From the NCBI GenBank assembly GCA_900475325.1, contig LS483371.1, positions 5,760,001 through 5,824,000 of the forward strand: a DNA stretch of 64,000 bases, in the 5' to 3' direction. Position numbers and translations under genes: made by a program. The notes beneath the pieces are model-generated. The model ran no database searches. It saw only the letters and a program-made list of their open reading frames with translations, and had not been told where the DNA came from. How positions within the stretch are numbered: the stretch's first letter is position 1; every line of letters starts with the position of its first letter. Below, piece after piece: positions 55,138 to 64,000 of the stretch. The DNA comes from Paucimonas lemoignei. GTDB lineage: Bacteria; Pseudomonadota; Gammaproteobacteria; Pseudomonadales; Pseudomonadaceae.

Positions 55138-55167
55138 GCCACCCCCATCGGATGGGTAGTGGCCTTT
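55134..55167 (-). terminator. Terminator of the MHS transporter gene
   Basis: AAAGGCCAC and GTGGCCTTT form a 9-bp perfect stem, with an inner CCATC/GATGG pairing. It follows the transporter stop by about 44 bp on the minus strand and abuts the pstS Pho boxes. Confidence 0.75.
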
Positions 55168-55210
55168 AAATGTTGCGGAGTAAGAGACGAGTGCCTTCAG
55201 GCAGCGAGGC

Positions 55211-56503
55211 TCAGCGCTTCTGCGAGATCAGGTAGATCCCGATCGCCATGCCCAAACCACACAGCGCCGCCACATACCAGGCGGGTGCCATTGGGCTGGA
55301 CTTGAGCATGAAGGTCACAACCATCGGCGTCAGACCGCCGAAGATGGCGTAAGCCAGGTTGTAGGAGAACGACAGACCCGAGAAACGCACGACTGCCGGG
55401 AAAGCCTTGACCATCACATAAGGCACCGCGCCGATCACACCGACGAACAGACCGGTGATGGCGTACAGCGGGAACAGCCAGTCCGGGTTTGTCGGCAGTG
55501 TGTGGTAAAGCGTCCACGAACTGATCAACAGGCCCAGACAACCCACGAGGAACACTCGACCCGCACCGATACGGTCGGCCAGCGCGCCGGACGCGATGCA
55601 ACCCACGCTCAGGCAAACGATCGCCAGGCTGTTGGCCTTGAGGGCCGTGGCCGCTGCGAAACCAAAGGTCGCGCTTTGCAGGATGGTCGGTGTCATCAAG
55701 ATGACCACGATGATCCCGGCCGACAGCAGCCAGGTCAGCAGCATCGAAATGGCAACGGCGCCGCGATGGTCACGCAGTACGGCTTTAAGCGGGACTTCAT
55801 CGGCCAACGCCTTGCGCAGCTGCAGCTCGGCGAACACCGGGGTTTCATGCAGCCAGCGACGCAGATACACCGAGGCCAGGCCGAACACGCCACCCAGCAG
55901 GAACGGGATACGCCAGGCGAAATCCGACACTTCGACCGGGGTGTAGATGCTGTTGATGAAGGTCGCCACCAGCGAGCCCAGCAAAATGCCAGTGGTCAGG
56001 CCACAGGTCAGCGTGCCGCAGGCGTAGCCGATGTGGCGCGAAGGCACGTGCTCGGAAACAAACACCCAGGCGCCCGGGACTTCACCGCCAATCGCCGCGC
56101 CTTGAATCACGCGCATCAGCAACAGCAGGATAGGCGCCCAAATGCCGATCTGGGCATAGGTCGGCAGCAAACCCATGATCAAGGTCGGAACCGCCATCAT
56201 GAAAATGCTCAGGGTGAACATCTTCTTGCGCCCCAGCAGGTCGCCGAAGTGCGCCATGATGATGCCGCCCAGAGGGCGCGCCAGATAACCGGCAGCGAAG
56301 ATCCCGAAGGTCTGCATCATGCGCAGCCATTCAGGCATATCCACAGGGAAAAACAGTTTGCCGACCACCGCCGCGAAAAACACGAAGATGATGAAGTCGT
56401 AAAACTCCAGCGCACCACCCAATGCCGAAAGCGACAGGGTCTTGTAATCGTTGCGGGTCAGCGGCCGCGAAGGCTGCGCAGTACTTGAAGGCACAGTGGA
56501 CAT
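55211..56503 (-). CDS. MFS transporter, metabolite:H+ symporter (MHS) family
   Basis: A 430-residue major facilitator protein with twelve predicted transmembrane helices. Features typical of the MHS family include GALEFYDFIIFVFFAAVVG in helix 1, AGYLARPLGGIIMAHFGDLLGRKK between helices 2 and 3, and GGEVPGAWVFVSEHVP in helix 4. Substrates in this family include dicarboxylates, shikimate, proline/betaine and citrate; the one here cannot be decided. PAO1 has a similar gene beside pstS (from memory). Monocistronic. Confidence 0.9.
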   Translation of the reverse strand: MSTVPSSTAQPSRPLTRNDYKTLSLSALGGALEFYDFIIFVFFAAVVGKLFFPVDMPEWLRMMQTFGIFAAGYLARPLGGIIMAHFGDLLGRKKMFTLSIFMMAVPTLIMGLLPTYAQIGIWAPILLLLMRVIQGAAIGGEVPGAWVFVSEHVPSRHIGYACGTLTCGLTTGILLGSLVATFINSIYTPVEVSDFAWRIPFLLGGVFGLASVYLRRWLHETPVFAELQLRKALADEVPLKAVLRDHRGAVAISMLLTWLLSAGIIVVILMTPTILQSATFGFAAATALKANSLAIVCLSVGCIASGALADRIGAGRVFLVGCLGLLISSWTLYHTLPTNPDWLFPLYAITGLFVGVIGAVPYVMVKAFPAVVRFSGLSFSYNLAYAIFGGLTPMVVTFMLKSSPMAPAWYVAALCGLGMAIGIYLISQKR

Positions 56504-56978
56504 GGAAAGCTTCTCTAAGGGGGCTTCTCTTTATAGGGTTCGCGACAGTAAAGCAGGTTGCGAAGGGGTGGCCTGCAACAGCATTAGTCCAGAGCAAAAG
56601 TGCGGATAGGCACCAAAATTGCGTGATACAGGCAGTCATGCCGCCGCATCGGGTCCGGCACGATAGCAAATTGTTTCAAAAAGCACACAGGGTGATGCGT
56701 ATATCGTCGAAATCAGTACCCAATGGTCGTTTCATGATGAATCGCCCGATATACTCGCCGGTCGCCGAATCGTTGTCGGCTGTGTCGAAATGTAGCGCAC
56801 AGCCGTCAGTCAGGGGCTGCTGTGCGAAATCAGCTGTCATCACAGCCGCTTTCGCAGAGTTTCCCCTTCAGGCGCCTCGCCTCATGCTGAACATCCAATG
56901 TTCATGCAGCTGGTTTTGAATGGCGCCTGCCAACCGCGGCAAAAATACCAAGAGTCATGGGTCAGAGGCACCCTAGGC
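56504..56978. other. Spacer between MHS transporter and thioesterase genes
   Basis: 475 bp of divergent intergenic DNA. No gene, repeat or strong promoter was recognised. Frames crossing it are not supported. Confidence 0.4.
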
Positions 56979-57380
56979 ATGATCGAGTTCGAACAAGAAG
57001 ATCCAATACCGCAAGGCGATCTGGCCTTGCAAATCACCGCATTGCCCCGTGAAACCAACGGTTTCGGCGACATTTTCGGCGGCTGGCTGGTTTCCCAGAT
57101 GGACCTGGCTGGCACCGCCATGGCCAGCAAGATCGCCGGTGGCCGTGTCGCTACTGTGGCCATCGACCGCATGGCGTTCCTGGTTCCGGTAGCCGTTGGC
57201 GCACAGTTGTCCTTCTATACCCAGGCACTGGAAATCGGCCGCAGCTCGATTCAGATGATGGTTGAAGTCTGGAGCGACGACCCCCTGTCCAGCGAATGGC
57301 GCAAAGTCACCGAAGCGGTGTTTGTGTTCGTCGCCATCGACGGCAGCGGCCGCACCCGCTCCGTGCCAGCACGGCGGTAA
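56979..57380 (+). CDS. Acyl-CoA thioesterase, YciA-like hotdog fold
   Basis: A 133-residue hotdog-fold thioesterase. The block RETNGFGDIFGGWLVSQMDL is the YciA/BACH-type active-site region (NxxGDIFGG with the catalytic Asp), followed by VATVAIDRMAFLVPVAVGA. It hydrolyses acyl-CoA thioesters. The ATG at 56979 was chosen since family members begin near here; the 27-codon extension is unsupported. Single gene, followed by a class A REP pair. Confidence 0.9.
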   Translation: MIEFEQEDPIPQGDLALQITALPRETNGFGDIFGGWLVSQMDLAGTAMASKIAGGRVATVAIDRMAFLVPVAVGAQLSFYTQALEIGRSSIQMMVEVWSDDPLSSEWRKVTEAVFVFVAIDGSGRTRSVPARR

Positions 57381-57395
57381 GGCTTTTCACGAAAT

Positions 57396-57486
57396 GTGGG
57401 ACCGGCTTTAGCCGGGAAGAGGCCAGTACATCCGACGCATATTTGCCATCAGGAATACCGCCTTCCCGGCTAAAGCCGGTCCCACA
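57396..57486. repeat. REP-type paired palindrome, class A copy 1
   Basis: Arms TGTGGGACCGGCTTTAGCCG... and ...CGGCTAAAGCCGGTCCCACA, at least 24 bp each, separated by about 40 nt. The left arm is followed by GAGGCCAGTACATCC, identical to the class B and C pairs. Confidence 0.88.
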
Positions 57487-57571
57487 AGGGCCGCGCACCC
57501 GCTTAGATCAAGGTAAACTCACCGACTTGGATACTGTCCATCTGTCTTAGTCTTCGTTTGAGAGTTTATTT

Positions 57572-58471
57572 ATGCCTACGCCCCAAGTTGAATCCGTCAC
57601 CATCGATGAGCTGAACTGCTGGCGCATCAGCCACGGCGATGCCGAGCTCGTGGTCGCCCAACAAGGTGCGCACATTGTCAGTTATCAACGTGCCGGGCAG
57701 CAGCCGCTGATCTGGTCCAACCCGGACGCCGCTTTCAAAAAGGGCAAGGCAATCCGCGGCGGTATGCCGATTTGCTGGCCGTGGTTTGGCAATCTTCAGC
57801 GCAACCCGGAAAGTGTCCAGGCGATGCGTCAAAGCGATGAGCCCGCCAACGCCCATGGCGAAGTCCGCACCATCGACTGGGAGCTGATGGGCATGGCCGA
57901 GGATGACGACGCGTTGATCGTTGAATTCATCCAGCCTAAAGCCGAAGGTCAACTGCCTGGCTGGCCGCATAACGTGGGCTTGAAGCTGAGCATTCGCCTG
58001 GATGAAGCCCTGAACGTGAGCCTGGTCAGCTACAACTCCGGCACCGAAACCGTAAGCTTCAGCCAGGCATTGCACAGCTATTTTGCGGTCAGCGACGTAC
58101 GCGAAGTCAGCCTCAAGGGCCTCGACGGCCTGAGCTACGTTGACACCCTGGAAGACTGGGCGCAGCGCGAGCAATCGGGTGAAGTGCAGTTCACCGGCGA
58201 GACGGATCGCATCTACCTCGATACCCCCGACATGCTGAGCATCGTTGACCCGCAATGGCAGCGCAAAATCCACATCTGCACCAGCGGCTCGAAATCCGCA
58301 ATCGTGTGGAACCCATGGACCGAGAAGAGCAAAACCTTCAACGACATGGCCGCCAATGGCTGGCAGGGCATGCTCTGCGTGGAAACCGCCAACGTGCTGG
58401 GCGACGTAGTCACTCTAGCGCCGGAGCAGATGCATGTGCTGGCACTGAGTGTTTGGGCTGAGGCGATCTAA
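57572..58471 (+). CDS. D-hexose-6-phosphate mutarotase (YeaD-like)
   Basis: A 299-residue aldose 1-epimerase superfamily protein of the YeaD/YMR099C class. Signature segments are QGAHIVSYQRAGQQPLIWSN, AIRGGMPICWPWFGNLQRN, NAHGEVRTIDWEL with the catalytic His, and a final VWNPWTEKSKTFNDM plus CVETANV with the catalytic Glu. It interconverts anomers of hexose 6-phosphates. Single gene between two REP pairs. Confidence 0.92.
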   Translation: MPTPQVESVTIDELNCWRISHGDAELVVAQQGAHIVSYQRAGQQPLIWSNPDAAFKKGKAIRGGMPICWPWFGNLQRNPESVQAMRQSDEPANAHGEVRTIDWELMGMAEDDDALIVEFIQPKAEGQLPGWPHNVGLKLSIRLDEALNVSLVSYNSGTETVSFSQALHSYFAVSDVREVSLKGLDGLSYVDTLEDWAQREQSGEVQFTGETDRIYLDTPDMLSIVDPQWQRKIHICTSGSKSAIVWNPWTEKSKTFNDMAANGWQGMLCVETANVLGDVVTLAPEQMHVLALSVWAEAI

Positions 58472-58488
58472 AAAGCACCGCATGTCAC

Positions 58489-58580
58489 TGTGGGAGCGAA
58501 TTCATTCGCGAAGAGGCCAGTACATTCAACGCAGATCTGTTGTCTGAAACGCCGCCTTCGCGAATGAATTCGCTCCCACA
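58489..58580. repeat. REP-type paired palindrome, class B copy 2 (intact)
   Basis: Arms TGTGGGAGCGAATTCATTCG... and ...CGAATGAATTCGCTCCCACA, separated by about 42 nt, with internal GAGGCCAGTACATTC. It lies between the mutarotase and the DUF3299 gene. Confidence 0.88.
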
Positions 58581-58601
58581 GGATCTCCATCTCCCTACGG
58601 G

Positions 58602-59150
58602 CTACAAATCCGCCTCCACCACCACCCGCGCCTTCTCGGCATCCATGGCGTAGGCCGCATCGGCCAGGTCATTGCTGACCTTCTCGACCTTCAACTTGCC
58701 CACGACCCACATCGGTGTGTAGATGTCTTCGATCTTCAACCCCTTGGGATAGCGCACCAGCACCAGTTGGTTCGGTGGCGGTGGCGGCACGTGGATGCAT
58801 GCGCCCGGATACGGCACCAGGAAAAACAGCGTGCTGCGGCCTTTGGCGTCAGTTTCCAGCGGCACCGGATAGCCACCCAGACGCACTTCCTTGCCGTTCA
58901 TGGCCGGTACGGTTTTGGCCGAATACATCACGGCGGGCAGGCCCTTGCTTTGTTTCAAGCCGCCTTTGCTATCGAATGTCCCCTGAGCTTCAGGAGAGTT
59001 GTGGTCGATATCAGGCATGGCTTCCAGGGCTTTCTGGTCTGATTTGGGCATCAGGTCCAGCCAGTCTGTTTCAGGAATTTCAGCGTGAGCAGTGCCGCAG
59101 ATCAGCAGCAGGGTTAAAACGAGAAGACGACGCATCGACAGGCTCGGCAT
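58602..59150 (-). CDS. DUF3299 exported protein
   Basis: A 182-residue exported protein with a signal peptide (RRLLVLTLLLICGTAHAEIP). The family core is visible: ETDWLDLMPKSDQKALEAMP, VRLGGYPVPLETDAKGRSTLF, and PYPGACIHVPPPPPNQLVLV with the conserved Cys-His. Function unknown; in some operons the family accompanies ABC-type lipoprotein export genes, but no such partner is adjacent here. The start may alternatively be the Met 5 codons later. Confidence 0.88.
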   Translation of the reverse strand: MPSLSMRRLLVLTLLLICGTAHAEIPETDWLDLMPKSDQKALEAMPDIDHNSPEAQGTFDSKGGLKQSKGLPAVMYSAKTVPAMNGKEVRLGGYPVPLETDAKGRSTLFFLVPYPGACIHVPPPPPNQLVLVRYPKGLKIEDIYTPMWVVGKLKVEKVSNDLADAAYAMDAEKARVVVEADL

Positions 59151-59225
59151 AGAAGTGAAAGGGGTTGAACAACAGCCCCGCATTCTAGCCCCCTGCGCAC
59201 CGAGAACGCAGAGGGCCTTTGAACA

Positions 59226-59474
59226 TCAGCCTTTCTTTTTGATCAGGCCGTAGATCACCAGCAGCACGATTGCACCAACCAGCGCACCCAGGAAGCCTGC
59301 GCCTTCGCCAGCGTGGTAAATGCCCAGCGCCTGACCGCCATACGTGGCCGCCAGCGAACCGCCGATGCCCAACAGAATGGTCATGATCCAACCCATGCTG
59401 TCATCGCCCGGCTTCAGAAAACGCGCCAGCAGGCCGACGATCAAGCCGATGAAGATGGTTCCGATAATACCCAT
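59226..59474 (-). CDS. GlsB/YeaQ/YmgE-family membrane protein
   Basis: An 82-residue protein of three hydrophobic helices: GTIFIGLIVGLLARFLKPG, GWIMTILLGIGGSLAATYGG and GFLGALVGAIVLLVIYGLI with a KKKG tail. The glycine-rich IGGSLAATYGGQALG segment is the transglycosylase-associated/GlsB family mark. Members are stress-induced, function unclear. The start at 59474 (MGIIGT) is preferred to an upstream Met. Confidence 0.9.
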   Translation of the reverse strand: MGIIGTIFIGLIVGLLARFLKPGDDSMGWIMTILLGIGGSLAATYGGQALGIYHAGEGAGFLGALVGAIVLLVIYGLIKKKG

Positions 59475-59575
59475 GCCGTTTTCCCTCTCAAATAAGTGAT
59501 ATGCCAAAGCCTAGTCCGCTATGGGCAACACGCTATCAGAGGGGTTTGGGATTGGAATGGTTCAATGAGGAACGA

Positions 59576-59667
59576 CGTGGGACCGGCTTTAGCCGGGAAG
59601 ACGGCATTCCGGACGCAGGAGATGCACCGGATGGATCGGCCTCTTCCCGGCTAAAGCCGGTCCCACG
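59576..59667. repeat. REP-type paired palindrome, class A copy 2
   Basis: Arms CGTGGGACCGGCTTTAGCCG... and ...CGGCTAAAGCCGGTCCCACG, about 25 bp each, separated by about 40 nt. The loop here is inverted relative to the copy at 57396: GAGGCC lies next to the right arm as GGCCTC. It abuts the end of purK. Confidence 0.88.
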
Positions 59668-59672
59668 ACGAT

Positions 59673-60755
59673 TTAACCGTTGATCAACGCCTCAACCAGC
59701 TTTACCTGACGGTCCAGCGTGGCACGATCAGCGCTGCGCACCGTGGCGTGACCCACTTTGCGGCCAGCCTTGAAGGCTTTGCCATAGTGGTGCAGGTGGC
59801 AGTCATCGATGGCGACGACCTTATCCACCGCAGGCACTTCGCCAATGAAGTTGAGCATGGCGCTCTCGCCGATCTTGGCCGTGGAGCCCAATGGCAAGCC
59901 CGCAACCGCCCGCAGGTGGTTTTCGAACTGGCTGCATTGCGCACCTTCGGTGGTCCAGTGCCCGGAGTTGTGCACGCGAGGGGCGATTTCGTTGGCTTTA
60001 AGGCCGCCATCGACTTCAAAGAACTCGAAGGCCAGCACGCCGACATAATCCAGCTGCTTGAGCACCCGCCCGGCGTAATCCTCGGCCAACCCTTGCAACG
60101 GGTGGTCGGTGCTGGCGATGGAAATGCGCAGGATGCCGTTGTCGTGGGTGTTGTGCACCAGCGGGTAGAAACGGGTTTCCCCGTCACGAGCACGCACGGC
60201 GATCAACGAGACTTCACCGGTGAACGGCACGAAGCCTTCCAGCAGGCAGGCAACGCTGCCCAGTTCCGCGAAAGTACCTTCGACGTCAGCTGCGGTGCGC
60301 AGCACTTTCTGGCCCTTGCCGTCGTAACCCAGGGTACGCGTCTTGAGCACTGCAGGCAGGCCGATGGCTGCGACGGCAGCGTCCAGATCAGCTTGCGACT
60401 GAATGTCGGCGAACTCAGGCGTTGGAATGCCCAGGTCCTTGAACATGCTCTTCTCGAACCAGCGATCACGCGCGATGCGCAAGGCTTCGGCGCTTGGGTA
60501 GACCGGCACGAACTGCGACAGGAAGGCCACGGTTTCAGCAGGCACGCTTTCGAACTCGAAAGTCACCAGATCCACTTCATCGGCCAGTTGGCGCAAATGG
60601 TCCTGGTCGCCGTAGTCGGCACGCAGATGCTCGCCCAATGCTGCGGCGCAGGCGTCAGGCGCAGGGTCCAGGAAGGCGAAGTTCATGCCCAGCGGAGTGC
60701 CTGCCAGGGCCAACATGCGACCCAGTTGGCCGCCACCGATTACACCGATCTTCAT
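59673..60755 (-). CDS. purK: N5-carboxyaminoimidazole ribonucleotide synthase
   Basis: A 360-residue ATP-grasp enzyme that carboxylates aminoimidazole ribonucleotide with ATP and bicarbonate. N-terminal IGVIGGGQLGRMLALAGTPLG, the loop KTRTLGYDGKGQKVL and the C-terminal motif NEIAPRVHNSGHWTTEGAQCSQFE are diagnostic. It lies 10 bp behind purE, whose product is the next enzyme in the pathway, so the pair forms one operon. Confidence 0.97.
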   Translation of the reverse strand: MKIGVIGGGQLGRMLALAGTPLGMNFAFLDPAPDACAAALGEHLRADYGDQDHLRQLADEVDLVTFEFESVPAETVAFLSQFVPVYPSAEALRIARDRWFEKSMFKDLGIPTPEFADIQSQADLDAAVAAIGLPAVLKTRTLGYDGKGQKVLRTAADVEGTFAELGSVACLLEGFVPFTGEVSLIAVRARDGETRFYPLVHNTHDNGILRISIASTDHPLQGLAEDYAGRVLKQLDYVGVLAFEFFEVDGGLKANEIAPRVHNSGHWTTEGAQCSQFENHLRAVAGLPLGSTAKIGESAMLNFIGEVPAVDKVVAIDDCHLHHYGKAFKAGRKVGHATVRSADRATLDRQVKLVEALING

Positions 60756-60765
60756 GCGAAAAACC

Positions 60766-61257
60766 TCAAGCGTCGCGTGGGTCTGGATTGTCCAGGACGC
60801 TGTCTGTCTGTTCAGTGCGGAATTTCTTCAACACCGCGTGAAATTGCGGGTGCTTGGCGCCCAGGATGCTGGCCGACAACAATGCCGCGTTGATCGCGCC
60901 CGCCTTGCCGATGGCCAGGGTCGCCACCGGAATGCCAGCGGGCATTTGCACGATGGACAGCAGGGAGTCGACGCCCGACAGCATGGACGACTGCACTGGA
61001 ACGCCCAACACCGGCAGGTGGGTCTTGGCCGCACACATGCCTGGCAAGTGAGCAGCACCGCCAGCACCGGCGATGATCACTTCGATGCCGCGTGCTTCGG
61101 CCTCTTCGGCATACTGGAACAGCAAATCCGGCGTGCGGTGTGCAGACACCACTTTGACTTCGTACGGAATGCCTAGCTTTTCCAGCATATCGGCGGTGTG
61201 GCTAAGGGTGGACCAATCGGACTTGGAGCCCATGATCACGCCAACCAGTGCGCTCAT
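60766..61257 (-). CDS. purE: N5-carboxyaminoimidazole ribonucleotide mutase
   Basis: A 163-residue class I PurE. The core [36 protein letters not shown] and [13 protein letters not shown] with the catalytic His are intact. It moves the carboxylate from N5 to C4 of the imidazole. First gene of purE-purK. The start at 61257 begins [10 protein letters not shown]. No riboswitch-like element was recognised upstream. Confidence 0.97.
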   Translation of the reverse strand: MSALVGVIMGSKSDWSTLSHTADMLEKLGIPYEVKVVSAHRTPDLLFQYAEEAEARGIEVIIAGAGGAAHLPGMCAAKTHLPVLGVPVQSSMLSGVDSLLSIVQMPAGIPVATLAIGKAGAINAALLSASILGAKHPQFHAVLKKFRTEQTDSVLDNPDPRDA

Positions 61258-61302
61258 CGTCGTGCCTCTCATCGGGCGCCCGCAGGCGCATCAATAAACA
61301 AA

Positions 61303-61334
61303 CAAGCCACGCGGGAGGACCGGCGTGGCTTGCT
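61303..61334 (-). terminator. Terminator of the LysR gene, upstream of purE
   Basis: CAAGCCACGC / GCGTGGCTTG form a 10-bp stem with a 10-nt loop, followed by TTTGTTT on the minus strand. It ends transcription from the LysR gene before purE. Confidence 0.8.
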
Positions 61335-61470
61335 GTACGAAAAATGACCGGTCGAGCCGGCCAAAGGCCGCGCAGTATACCTCAAAGAAGTGCATTTAAA
61401 GCACCCTCAATGACCATCTGTCTTGTGGGCAACTTCCCACCTGTAAAGCCCGTATTTACTGACTTGAAGG

Positions 61471-62382
61471 TCAAAGATTCTCCGGCGTCGCAGCACTCTC
61501 CAGCTTGCGCCACAGCAGGCGTACATTGGCCTTGCGCACCAGAGCGCAGCGATACAGGCGAATTTCCAGCGGGATGTGCCATTGCGGGCCGCCACACTCC
61601 ACCAGTTCTCCGCGAGCCAGCTCGGCACGCACGCTTAGCCTGGGTACCCAGGCGATGCCGAGGCCTTCGAGGGCCATGCTTTTCAGGCTGTCGGCCATGG
61701 CCGTTTCATAGACCGTGGTGAAGCGCAGATTGCGTTGGCGCAGCAAGAGGTTCACCGAACGCCCAAGGAAGGCACCCGCACTATAGGCCAGCAACGGCAC
61801 GCCGCCGCCGTCTTCCAGGTTGAACAGGGGCTCGCCCTGGGCATCGGCCGCGCAGACCGGCAGCATCTCGGTGTGCGCAAGGTGCAGCGACGGGAAGATT
61901 TCCGGGTCCATTTGCAGCGCGGCATCCGGGTCGTAGAACGCCAGCATCAAATCGCAACCGCCTTCACGCAAGGCATGCACCGCCTCGCCGACGTTGGTGG
62001 CGACCAGCCGTGTGGCGATGTTCAGGCCTTCGTTGCGCAACTGGGCGATCCAGCGCGGGAAGAACCCTAACGCCAGGGAATGCGCCGCCGCGACCTGCAT
62101 GACTTCGCCCTGCCCGCCTTCCAGGTGATGCAAGTGGCGCAACACTTCGCCCAGCTGATCGACCACGGTACGCGCCGTCACCAGAAACAACTGCCCCGCC
62201 GCTGTCAGTTCGACAGGCGTGCGCGAGCGATTGACCAGGGTCAGCCCCAAGGCCGCTTCAAGGCTGCGAATACGTCGGCTGAACGCCGGTTGCGTCACGA
62301 AACGCCGCTCCGCCGCCTGGGAGAAACTGCGCGTGGCCGCCAGAGCGCTGAAATCTTCCAGCCATTTGCTTTCCAGATTCAT
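61471..62382 (-). CDS. LysR-family regulator near aspA
   Basis: A 303-residue LysR-type regulator. The winged helix is at residues 5-65 (LEDFSALAATRSFSQAAERR, QPAFSRRIRSLEAALGLTLV), followed by a substrate-binding-like sensor domain. The same order, purEK, LysR, aspA, is found in other Pseudomonas, suggesting control of aspA or aspartate metabolism. The start at 62382 is taken since the 26-codon extension includes no family similarity. Divergent from aspA by about 300 bp. Confidence 0.88.
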   Translation of the reverse strand: MNLESKWLEDFSALAATRSFSQAAERRFVTQPAFSRRIRSLEAALGLTLVNRSRTPVELTAAGQLFLVTARTVVDQLGEVLRHLHHLEGGQGEVMQVAAAHSLALGFFPRWIAQLRNEGLNIATRLVATNVGEAVHALREGGCDLMLAFYDPDAALQMDPEIFPSLHLAHTEMLPVCAADAQGEPLFNLEDGGGVPLLAYSAGAFLGRSVNLLLRQRNLRFTTVYETAMADSLKSMALEGLGIAWVPRLSVRAELARGELVECGGPQWHIPLEIRLYRCALVRKANVRLLWRKLESAATPENL

Positions 62383-62410
62383 ATTGTCCCTCCAGGCTTC
62401 GGCTAACCCC

Positions 62411-62490
62411 GGTAGGAGCGAACGTGTTCGCGAGGCGGTGCACCTGACACACCGCATCAACCCCTCTCGCCAACACGTTGGCTCCTACCG
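62411..62490. repeat. REP-type paired palindrome, class E
   Basis: Outer arms CGGTAGGAGC / GCTCCTACCG with imperfect inner pairing (GAACGTGTTCGCGAGG / CTCGCCAACACGTTG), about 30 nt between. It lies within the LysR-aspA intergenic region, which otherwise (62383-62682) shows no gene. Confidence 0.75.
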
Positions 62491-62682
62491 AACCAGCCAG
62501 TCAATTCTTCTTGTGCCACAGCTGCAAATGTATATACACGACAGTAACACCGGCCGCGTCACACGGGCATTATGCCGATTGTGCATGGGCCAGTGTGTAA
62601 CAGCATTAGTCAAATCTCGCCGCAAAGGCCAGTATCCGCAGCGTTCCGGCATTATCCATGCCTTTTTGAGATTGTCTCTATC

Positions 62683-64000
<1,318 letters not shown>

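Noticed and set aside
61258..61470. Purine riboswitch upstream of purE
   Set aside because: Only an ordinary terminator hairpin for the LysR gene is visible; no conserved purine aptamer junctions were found.

Overview
The window is chromosomal DNA from a Pseudomonas, most likely of the P. fluorescens/P. syringae lineage. The evidence is the 16S 5' end, an intact pst-phoU/phoBR region, rubredoxin and ubiCA genes, purEK-LysR-aspA in the order familiar from Pseudomonas, and many paired REP-type repeats of Pseudomonas style. No CRISPR array, tRNA, insertion sequence or prophage was seen.

Layout. 1-820: the 5' end of a 16S rRNA gene on the minus strand, with a boxA antiterminator and three tandem promoters. 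822-4311: a glutarate catabolism unit, with a class III CoA-transferase and glutaryl-CoA dehydrogenase divergent from a LysR regulator. 4566-24418: a full type VI secretion (T6SS) core. hcp is divergent, followed by tssA-B-C-E-F-G-H, a 46-codon lipoprotein gene, fha, tssJ-K-L-M, a PP2C phosphatase and a Ser/Thr kinase. The order is that of P. aeruginosa HSI-II, but the sigma-54 activator Sfa2, VgrG, PAAR and effector/immunity genes are absent. 24574-29305: small exported proteins, including an operon of three DUF2388 paralogues ending in a large exported HExxH/DUF4105 protein, and a DUF1127 gene. 29623-34195: an acetyl-CoA hydrolase/CoA-transferase and the three-gene pnt transhydrogenase operon. 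34703-38181: HU, rubredoxin reductase, rubredoxin (55 codons), ubiC and ubiA.

38334-55039 is the phosphate region: phoB-phoR, a CorC-type membrane protein, an inserted hipBA toxin-antitoxin pair, an M23 peptidase, an ABC solute-binding/RidA fusion, a response regulator with a degenerate PilZ-like tail, then phoU, pstB, pstA, pstC and pstS. PstSCAB imports phosphate, PhoU links its state to PhoR, and PhoR phosphorylates PhoB. Pho-box arrays with 11-bp periodicity lie upstream of phoB, pstC and pstS. 55211-64000: an MHS-type transporter, a YciA-like thioesterase, a hexose-6-phosphate mutarotase, a DUF3299 protein, a GlsB-like membrane protein, purK, purE, a LysR regulator and the start of aspA, which runs off the window.

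The most unusual items are the exported solute-binding/RidA fusion with conserved Rid catalytic residues, the DUF2388x3-DUF4105 operon, the HSI-II cluster without sfa2 whose hcp starts with TTG, and at least four classes of long palindromic repeat pairs sharing one architecture. All family assignments come from reading the sequence; no database search was run.
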